30,370 nt of DNA from Pseudomonadota bacterium (lineage in GTDB: Bacteria > Desulfobacterota > Desulfovibrionia > Desulfovibrionales > Desulfovibrionaceae). Shown one piece after another: positions 23,348-30,370 of this stretch. Within the stretch, counting starts at the first letter, position 1, and every line of letters starts with the position of its first letter. Under the pieces are notes generated by a model, which saw only the letters and a list, made by a program, of their open reading frames with translations, ran no database searches and was not told where the DNA came from. Position numbers and translations under genes: made by a program. The DNA is taken from assembly GCA_023411815.1 (NCBI GenBank), contig JAEYOJ010000099.1, positions 1 to 30,370 of the forward strand, in the 5' to 3' direction.

Positions 23348-23953
23348 GTGACCGCGCCGGCCGTGCTCTTCCGCTGCAGCCCGCGCCAGGGCGGCAACAG
23401 CGATACGGCGGCGCGCATGTTCCTGGCGGGCGTGCGCCAGGCGGGCGGCGATGCGCGCGAGGTGCGCCTGGCCGACTACGCCATCGAGCCCTGCCTCGGC
23501 TGCGGGGCCTGCCGCCGCTCTCCGGGCAGGCGTTGCGTGCTGGCCGACAAGGACCAGGCCGAGGAGCTGTTCGGGCTTTTGCTCGCCGCGCCATTCATCC
23601 TGTTCGCCTCGCCCATTTACTTTTATCACCTGCCCGCGCATTTCAAGGCCTTCATCGACCGCAGCCAGTCCTACTACGAGAAATCCATGGCCCTGGACGC
23701 GGCCGTCACGGGCCTGCCCCGGCGCGCGGCCCATGTGGTCCTGATCGCCGGCCGTCCTACGGGCGAGCGGTTGTTCGAGGGCAGCCTGCTGACCCTCAAG
23801 TACTTTCTGGTCAACTTCAACTACGTGCTGGCCGAGCCGCTGACCCTGCGCGGCAAGGACGGTCCGTCCGACTTGGCTGCCGACGAGACCGCTTGCGCCC
23901 TGCTGCGCGAGCGCGGGGCCGCCGCCTGGCAGGTCCTCGGCCGTTCGGCCTGA
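23348..23953 (+). CDS. Flavodoxin-fold NAD(P)H-dependent FMN reductase / Fe-S flavoprotein-like
   Basis: A 201-residue flavoprotein starting with GTG 10 bases after the selenoprotein stop, with GAAGG upstream. 'LFRCSPRQGGNSDTAARMF' is the FMN phosphate-binding loop, and 'LFASPIYFYHLPAHFKAFIDR' is the flavin-binding 'SPxYxxxxxxxxKxxxDR' segment. 'CLGCGACRR' with a later Cys ('RRC') gives four closely spaced Cys, as in Fe-S flavoproteins that bind a [4Fe-4S] cluster. It probably passes electrons from NAD(P)H to a redox partner, and the neighbouring selenoprotein is a natural candidate, though this is inferred from context only. Confidence 0.88.
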   Translation: MTAPAVLFRCSPRQGGNSDTAARMFLAGVRQAGGDAREVRLADYAIEPCLGCGACRRSPGRRCVLADKDQAEELFGLLLAAPFILFASPIYFYHLPAHFKAFIDRSQSYYEKSMALDAAVTGLPRRAAHVVLIAGRPTGERLFEGSLLTLKYFLVNFNYVLAEPLTLRGKDGPSDLAADETACALLRERGAAAWQVLGRSA

Positions 23954-23967
23954 GTCGGTCGCAGGCA

Positions 23968-24807
<840 letters not shown>

Positions 24808-25078
24808 ATCCCGCGTTCCGGCACCGCATCGTTTTTCGCCTGAGCCGAATAGATGGTACGGCCGTCGCAGCCGGACGGGCCTCTCCATCTCCCATCTGCA
24901 TTAGGCACGATCTCACTTTATTGCTTCACCGAAGATGATATGCTGGTTCGGCATAGCCATCGCCGGGTGGCCATGTCCGGGTCTGCATAGGGATGCGCGG
25001 CAAGGCGCACCTGTCCAGCGGAATGCAACCGGCAAACCGCGGGAGTGGTGAGATCTCCCGTGACACAAGGAGTAGGAT

Positions 25079-25534
25079 ATGGTCCTGGGAGTGGAGAAGC
25101 GTGTTAGGGCGGAACAGGGTGACGTGCTCCTAAGCCGCGACGAGAAGACAGGCCGGGCGCTCGTGCCCAAGATTCTCATCATCGGTTTGATCGTGGTGAT
25201 CGTTGGCGGGCTGTTCGTCACGCTCGTTCAATACATGATCGGAGAGCAGTTCAATACGCTGCGCATGCAGATGACGGCCATGGAGGCCCAGAGCAGTCGG
25301 TCCTCCCTGGCCTTGCAGGAGCGCGTCGACAGCATGGAAGCCAGCTTGCAGGAGCGCATAGCGGGCCTCGAAGGCATGCCGAGCCAGGTCGAGGCCATGC
25401 TGCTGGACTCCACGTTGAGCAACATGGCCCAGCAGGTCGAGCAGTTGCGGGCCAGACAATCCTACGCGCCCCAGGTGCAGGAAAAGCTTGGGGAGATGGA
25501 ACGCCTCCTGGCTGAGATGCGGCAGGGGCAGTAG
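25079..25534 (+). CDS. Single-pass membrane protein with a coiled coil
   Basis: A 151-residue protein. Residues 1-29 are a charged cytoplasmic lead, 30-52 are one strong hydrophobic segment ('VPKILIIGLIVVIVGGLFVTL'), and the rest is a long helical coiled coil ('MQMTAMEAQSSRSSLALQER' onward, Leu/Glu/Gln-rich heptads). It probably projects into the periplasm. No known domain recognised. AAGGAG lies 7 bases before the ATG. The 271-base gap before it (24808-25078) holds no gene. It has short hairpins (TGCGC-GGCAAG-GCGCA, and CGGGAG pairing with CTCCCG just before the ribosome site) that could influence translation. Confidence 0.78.
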   Translation: MVLGVEKRVRAEQGDVLLSRDEKTGRALVPKILIIGLIVVIVGGLFVTLVQYMIGEQFNTLRMQMTAMEAQSSRSSLALQERVDSMEASLQERIAGLEGMPSQVEAMLLDSTLSNMAQQVEQLRARQSYAPQVQEKLGEMERLLAEMRQGQ

Positions 25535-25669
25535 CCGAAGGATTTTCCGCCCGTGATCACGGCGCTTGCGGCCTCTGGCGGGCGGCTCGGAACTCGGTTG
25601 TCCGCGCGAGACTCGGCCCAAGGGGGGAACGGTCTCAGGGCAGACGCGATGTCGTACTTCAGATGAAGG

Positions 25670-25702
25670 CCGAGAGCGGGCGAGCGCCTCGTCCGCTCTC
25701 GG
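25670..25702. terminator. Long bidirectional hairpin between convergent genes
   Basis: CCGAGAGCGG-G-CGAG pairs with CTCG-T-CCGCTCTCGG around CGC, 15 pairs including one G-T wobble. No T-run. It lies between the membrane coiled-coil gene and the convergent pncA-like gene and can serve both. The rest of the gap 25535-25726 shows nothing else. Confidence 0.65.
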
Positions 25703-25726
25703 AAAGCCAGGGATGCTTCCGCTCAG

Positions 25727-26293
25727 CTAGGCCGCGTGGACCCTCCCCTCCAGGTCGCCGAGCAGTTCCTTGCTGCTCAGGAACTGGGCTCCGGCCAGGC
25801 GCAGTTCCTCCACGGCACTCTCGATGTCGCCGGTGTCGCGTTCCACCCCGGCCACGCCATCGGAAACGATGGTCACGGCCAAGCCGCGCTTGCGTGCCTG
25901 CATGGCCGTCTCCTTGACGCAGTATTCCGTGGCCACGCCGGTGATGATGAGATAGTCGGCCTGCAGTTCGGCTATTGTGTCCGCCACCTCGGGCTCGTCG
26001 AAACCGCGGATGTGCACCTTTCTGATGACGATGTCGCCCTTGCCCGGCTCAAGGCCGGAAACGATTTCGGCGCCCTTGGTGTCCTTGATGGCGTGGGGCG
26101 GCCAGTCGGCCATTTCCGGGTCGTCCAGCGAATGCGCGTCGCAGAGATAGAGGACGGGCACGCCGCGTTCGCGCAGTGTGTCGCGCACCCTGCGGATGAC
26201 CGGTATGGCATCCCGAGCGCCGGGGATGTGCAAGGCGCCGTCTTCGTGCACGAAATCCACAAGCATGTCGATGATGAGCAGGGCTGGCTTCAT
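25727..26293 (-). CDS. pncA: Nicotinamidase-like cysteine hydrolase (isochorismatase fold)
   Basis: A 188-residue cysteine hydrolase. The catalytic triad is Asp9 ('LIIDMLVDFVH'), Lys92 ('IRKVHIRGF') and Cys125 ('VATEYCVKETA'). The metal-site pattern D-x-H...H typical of nicotinamidases is present (Asp52, His54, His67 in 'CDAHSLDD' and 'WPPHAIKDTKGAEI'). It should convert nicotinamide to nicotinate, and the gene directly upstream on the same strand is nicotinate phosphoribosyltransferase, which uses that product. Gap 51 bases, same operon. Other isochorismatase-fold amidases are the alternative, but the metal site and neighbour favour nicotinamidase. Confidence 0.88.
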   Translation of the reverse strand: MKPALLIIDMLVDFVHEDGALHIPGARDAIPVIRRVRDTLRERGVPVLYLCDAHSLDDPEMADWPPHAIKDTKGAEIVSGLEPGKGDIVIRKVHIRGFDEPEVADTIAELQADYLIITGVATEYCVKETAMQARKRGLAVTIVSDGVAGVERDTGDIESAVEELRLAGAQFLSSKELLGDLEGRVHAA

Positions 26294-26344
26294 GGCGTTC
26301 CTCTTGGCTTGTGCCGCGCGGCGTAAGCGGCCGCGCGGCGGGTT

Positions 26345-27451
26345 TCACAACACCCGGCGCATGGCCGGGTTAGGCAAGTAGCCCCGGCCGGTCTTGGCCA
26401 GTTCGCGGCCCTCGATGCGCACGATGTCCGAGGTGGCGTGCCAGGAGTCGAACACGCCACCGATGCCCAGGGCCTCGAACAGCCGGCCGTGTTTGCGCTC
26501 GCCCTCAACGAAGGCGCGCAGCTTGTCAGGTTTGCCGAAGCCGCTGGACAGGGCGATGTTCACCTTCTCGAATCCAGCCTCGTCCAGGGCCCGGCGCACG
26601 GCGGCCGTGCCTTCCACGGTCACGCCCTTGCCGGCCCAGTAGCGCTCGCCCTGGGCCGGGCTGCCCTGGGCCACGATCTCGCCGGCCGTGTCCAGGCGCA
26701 CGGCGAAAAGGCGGCCGGACATGGCCCTGGCCGTGGCCACTGAGTCGTCGATCTCCCTGTTGAAGGTGTCCACCAGGGCTATGCGCTTGGCCTCCGGCTC
26801 CATGTGCCGGTCGAAGGCCAGGGTGGCTTCGACCGTGGCCCGATCCGCGCCGTAGGCATGGGCGTAAGCCAGCACCAGGGCGTGCGGGATGGTGCCGACT
26901 CCCTTGTCCAGGCCCGCGCCGTGGGCCCCCGCGTCGGTGGAGCAGGCGTCCCAGCCGCACTCATCCACGAGGATGCGGCTGATTTCCGGGTCCATGGACC
27001 AGTGCCAGTGGCGCGCGCCGAAATAGATGAGCTGCTTGTCCGGACATAGCTCGCGTATGGCCCGGCCGCGCTCGCGCACGGCGTCCAGCTCAAGGTCATG
27101 GGCGTTGTCCCTGGTGATTGCCGCGGAGATGACGCCCAGGTACATGGTCTCCAGTTCCACGACCTGCTGGATGGGCGCTTCGATGTGCATGAGGCTGTCG
27201 CCGGGCTGGAACTCGTTGCCCTCGGGCAGAGCGTAGACGTGCGTGCCGTGATCGTGGCCGTGGATGCGCGCGTACTTGGCCAGGATGGCCACGGCCTCGT
27301 CGATGCCGCTCACGATGCCCGGCCCTTTGCGGATGAAAACCTGATAGGTCACCCGCGGGTTCAGGCCGTCGGCCGCCAGGATGCGCCTGGCGCGCAGGAA
27401 GTATGCGTCGGTGTAGGGCGTGTGGTCGGGGGGCAGGTCGAAGCTTGGCAT
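26345..27451 (-). CDS. pncB: Nicotinate phosphoribosyltransferase
   Basis: A 368-residue enzyme that makes nicotinate mononucleotide from nicotinate and PRPP in NAD salvage. The N-terminal 'TPYTDAYFLRARRILAADGL' and 'GHDHGTHVYALPEGNEF', the core 'FGARHWHWSMDPEISRIL', 'VDTFNREIDDSVATARAM' and 'GIGGVFDSWHATSDIVRIEG' fit the NAPRTase family. It is slightly shorter than the 400-residue E. coli enzyme. GAGG precedes the ATG by 7 bases. It is the first gene of a pncB-pncA pair. It starts about 200 bases from the divergent rplU promoter region. Confidence 0.92.
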   Translation of the reverse strand: MPSFDLPPDHTPYTDAYFLRARRILAADGLNPRVTYQVFIRKGPGIVSGIDEAVAILAKYARIHGHDHGTHVYALPEGNEFQPGDSLMHIEAPIQQVVELETMYLGVISAAITRDNAHDLELDAVRERGRAIRELCPDKQLIYFGARHWHWSMDPEISRILVDECGWDACSTDAGAHGAGLDKGVGTIPHALVLAYAHAYGADRATVEATLAFDRHMEPEAKRIALVDTFNREIDDSVATARAMSGRLFAVRLDTAGEIVAQGSPAQGERYWAGKGVTVEGTAAVRRALDEAGFEKVNIALSSGFGKPDKLRAFVEGERKHGRLFEALGIGGVFDSWHATSDIVRIEGRELAKTGRGYLPNPAMRRVL

Positions 27452-27595
27452 GGCAATCCTCGCTTGACGTTGCGGACGGGAATCCGATAGTGCAGCCTAT
27501 TCCAAAAACGGGCACAGGATCAATGCCGGGCAAGGCCGGGCGGAAGATCGCGCGGGAGGGTCGCCGGGGGCGGCAAAAAAACCGCAGCACGGCCC

Positions 27596-27625
27596 TTGAC
27601 TTGGAGGGTGATAGGTGGCTATATC
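27596..27625 (+). promoter_or_regulatory. Promoter of the ribosomal protein genes
   Basis: TTGACT (27596-27601), an 18-base spacer and TATATC (27620-27625) lie about 28 bases before the rplU start codon. A GGAGG ribosome site follows. Confidence 0.5.
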
Positions 27626-27652
27626 ACTCGTCCCGCTTTACGGAGGAATAGC

Positions 27653-27964
27653 ATGTACGCGATCATCGAAACCGGCGGAAAGCAGTACAAGGTCCAAGAA
27701 GGCCTTGTTTTCAGTGTGGAGAAGCTCGTGGCCGAGACCGGCTCCGAGGTCGTCCTGGACAAGGTCCTGGCAGTGGGCAGCGGCGCGGACATGACGTTCG
27801 GCCAGCCCTATGTGTCGAGCGCCAAGGTCACGGCCGAGGTCGTCGAGCACGGCCGCGGCGACAAGATCATCGTCTTCAAGAAGCGCCGCCGCAAGGACTC
27901 CAAGAAGACCCAGGGCCATCGGCAGGACTTCACCAAGCTGAAAGTCAAAACCATTTCCGCTTAA
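27653..27964 (+). CDS. rplU: Ribosomal protein L21
   Basis: A 103-residue 50S subunit protein that binds 23S rRNA. 'MYAIIETGGKQYKVQEG' and 'DKIIVFKKRRRKDSKKTQGHRQDFTKLKV' are full family signatures. The start at 27653 is chosen over the longer frame because GGAGG lies 7 bases upstream and the protein then begins in the standard way. It leads the conserved rplU-rpmA unit, with rpmA 15 bases later. Confidence 0.98.
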   Translation: MYAIIETGGKQYKVQEGLVFSVEKLVAETGSEVVLDKVLAVGSGADMTFGQPYVSSAKVTAEVVEHGRGDKIIVFKKRRRKDSKKTQGHRQDFTKLKVKTISA

Positions 27965-27979
27965 GGCAAGGAGCAAGCC

Positions 27980-28249
27980 ATGGCTCACAAAAAAGCAGGC
28001 GGCAGCTCGCGCAACGGCCGCGACTCGCAGGGCCAACGCCGCGGCGTCAAGCGCTTCGGCGGCCAGCAGGTCCTGGCGGGCAATATTCTCGTGCGTCAGG
28101 TCGGCACCACCATCCATCCCGGCCTCAACGTCGGCGTGGGCAGGGATTACACCCTGTTCGCCATGGTGGACGGCGTGGTCAAGTACGAGAAGTACACCCG
28201 CAAGAACAAGGTCAAGACCAGGGTCAGCATCGTCCCGGCCGAGGCCTAG
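27980..28249 (+). CDS. rpmA: Ribosomal protein L27
   Basis: An 89-residue 50S protein whose N-terminus reaches the peptidyl-transferase centre. 'AHKKAGGSSRNGRDSQGQRRGVKRFGGQ' is the standard N-terminus without the leader peptide of Firmicutes, so no processing is expected. The gene follows rplU and is closed by an intrinsic terminator. Confidence 0.98.
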   Translation: MAHKKAGGSSRNGRDSQGQRRGVKRFGGQQVLAGNILVRQVGTTIHPGLNVGVGRDYTLFAMVDGVVKYEKYTRKNKVKTRVSIVPAEA

Positions 28250-28276
28250 CAGTCTTTCCTCGGTTCGATTTTTTTA

Positions 28277-28305
28277 GGGTGGAAGAGCGATCTTCCGCCC
28301 TTTTT
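28277..28305 (+). terminator. Rho-independent terminator after rpmA
   Basis: GGGTGGAAGA pairs with TCTTCCGCCC (one T-G wobble) around GCGA, followed by TTTTT. It separates rplU-rpmA from the downstream flavoprotein and obgE. Confidence 0.9.
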
Positions 28306-28341
28306 CTGTTTTGGTTTTCATAGTCCGAGAGGAGCGAAGCC

Positions 28342-28938
28342 GTGCGCGTCTCGATCATCCTGGCTCATCCCGATTCTGGCAGCCTGAACCACGCCATCGC
28401 CACTGCCGCGGCCGAGGCGCTGTGCGCTCTGGGGCATGCGGTCCTCCTGCGTGATCTGTACGCCGAGGGGTTCGACCCACTGCTGCCGGCCGGGGAGATT
28501 CCGCGCACAGCGTCCTTGCCAGCGTCAGTGGACGAGCATTGCCGCGAGATAGCCGAGGCCGACGGCATCGTGGTCGTGCATCCCAACTGGTGGGGCATGC
28601 CGCCGGCGATCCTGACGGGCTGGGTGGACCGGGTCGTGCGCCCCGGCGTATGCTACGAATTCGTGGAGGGCGACGGAGGCGAGGGTGTGCCGCGCGGCCT
28701 GCTCAAGGCCCGGCGCGCCGTGGTATTCAATACCTCCAACACCTTCGAGGAGCGCGAGCGGACCGTGTTCGGGGACCCGCTGGAGCGCATCTGGAAGGAT
28801 TGCGTGTTTGGACTGTGCGGAGTGACGGACGTGCACCGGCGCACTTTCGGCGTTGTGTGCTTGTCCACGAGGGAGCAGCGCGAGGCCTGGCTGGACGAAG
28901 TGCGCCGGACCATGGCCAGGCTGTTCCCCAAGGGGTAG
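28342..28938 (+). CDS. Flavodoxin-like NAD(P)H-quinone oxidoreductase
   Basis: A 198-residue Flavodoxin_2 (MdaB/KefF-type) flavoprotein. 'SIILAHPDSGSLNHAIATA' is the FMN/FAD phosphate loop, and 'VVVHPNWWGMPPAILTGWVDRV' is the typical active-site segment. It reduces quinones by two electrons. GTG start with AGGAG 7 bases upstream. It lies between the rpmA terminator and obgE, a place that is usually empty in the conserved rplU-rpmA-obg cluster. The gap to obgE is 9 bases, so the two are probably co-transcribed. Confidence 0.9.
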   Translation: MRVSIILAHPDSGSLNHAIATAAAEALCALGHAVLLRDLYAEGFDPLLPAGEIPRTASLPASVDEHCREIAEADGIVVVHPNWWGMPPAILTGWVDRVVRPGVCYEFVEGDGGEGVPRGLLKARRAVVFNTSNTFEERERTVFGDPLERIWKDCVFGLCGVTDVHRRTFGVVCLSTREQREAWLDEVRRTMARLFPKG

Positions 28939-28947
28939 AAAGGAAAT

Positions 28948-30186
<1,239 letters not shown>

Positions 30187-30247
30187 CATCGAGTCCGCCT
30201 TCACGGCCACACCGAGGGACGATTCAACTGCTGCGCTGATCCCGCAC

Positions 30248-30277
30248 GCGATGCGTAGGCCCGGAACGTCGCATCGC
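30248..30277. terminator. Hairpin after obgE
   Basis: GCGATGCG (30248-30255) pairs with CGCATCGC (30270-30277) around a 14-base loop. No T-run; possible terminator. Confidence 0.4.
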
Positions 30278-30294
30278 ACTGGTGGGATGAATTC

Positions 30295-30315
30295 GAGGAG
30301 GGCTCCGCCCTCCTC
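30295..30315. repeat. GC-rich hairpin, dispersed family member
   Basis: GAGGAGGGC-TCC-GCCCTCCTC, with a stem identical to the hairpin at 9986-10006. Loops differ (TCC against GGC). It lies in the non-coding end of the window after obgE. Confidence 0.6.
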
Positions 30316-30370
30316 AAGCATTTCAGAGGCTTGCTCGGCCACACCCTCCACGGGCTTGCGCAAACGACTG

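Noticed and set aside
23055..23351. 98-codon plus-strand frame over the selenoprotein locus
   Set aside because: Composition is Arg/Gly/Pro shadow-like and there is no ribosome site; the frame with the in-frame TGA has the better start and a recognisable fold.
23533..23967. Upstream extension of the ComF frame into the flavoprotein gene
   Set aside because: Arg/Gly/Pro-rich shadow sequence of the flavoprotein; ComF begins at 23968 or 24112.
25020..25078. GGCAAACC...GACACAAGG resembling parts of a c-di-GMP-I riboswitch
   Set aside because: Only two short strings match, the second is the ribosome site itself, and the second stem and tetraloop receptor are absent.

Overview
This window looks like part of a GC-rich chromosome of a sulfate-reducing deltaproteobacterium of the Desulfovibrionales. 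That placement is inferred from the gene set and style: rplU-rpmA-obgE, a tandem radical SAM/DUF2344 fusion, an HDOD protein, several small orphan genes that I cannot assign to a family, strong AAGGAG ribosome sites, and GC-rich palindromes of the form GGGC-NNN-GCCC between genes. I ran no database search.

Layout. 1-2409 is the end of an integrated element: the 3' part of an HK97-type portal gene, a small excisionase-like HTH gene and a tyrosine integrase, pointing at tRNA-Glu(CTC), the likely attachment gene. On the minus strand follow tRNA-Glu, tRNA-Lys (with their own promoter) and serS. 4277-6692 carries a secreted HAF-repeat protein, pncC and thpR. A convergent unknown gene (6689-7168) has a well-placed sigma-54 promoter. 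7479-9962 carries a UspA protein, hisC and cmk. 10208-11323 is an HDOD protein. 11609-14851 carries an Sm-like small protein and a large radical SAM protein. 15117-18209 carries a small unknown protein and a periplasmic M16 protease. 18532-21774 carries a lone receiver domain, another small orphan and a tandem degenerate GGDEF/TPR protein. 21912-24807 is a tight five-gene operon: nitroreductase, metallo-beta-lactamase-fold hydrolase, a TusA-like selenoprotein, an Fe-S flavoprotein and ComF. 25079-25534 is a membrane coiled-coil protein. 25727-27451 (minus) is a pncB-pncA NAD salvage pair. The window ends with rplU, rpmA, a quinone-reductase-like flavoprotein and obgE.

The most notable item is at 23116-23337. 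A 73-residue TusA/SirA-like protein has an in-frame TGA exactly where the catalytic Cys of the TusA CPxP motif should be. It has an ideal ribosome site and a hairpin whose GG-starting apical loop begins 18 nt after the TGA, the same spacing as in E. coli fdhF. Ordinary ORF calling misses it because of the TGA. It sits among redox enzymes, which suggests a selenium- or sulfur-transfer or thiol-redox role.

Other themes. NAD recycling: pncC, pncA and pncB all occur here. Signalling: HDOD, a lone receiver and degenerate GGDEF domains are present, but no intact c-di-GMP enzyme. A family of near-identical hairpins is scattered between genes. No rRNA, CRISPR array or insertion sequence was seen.
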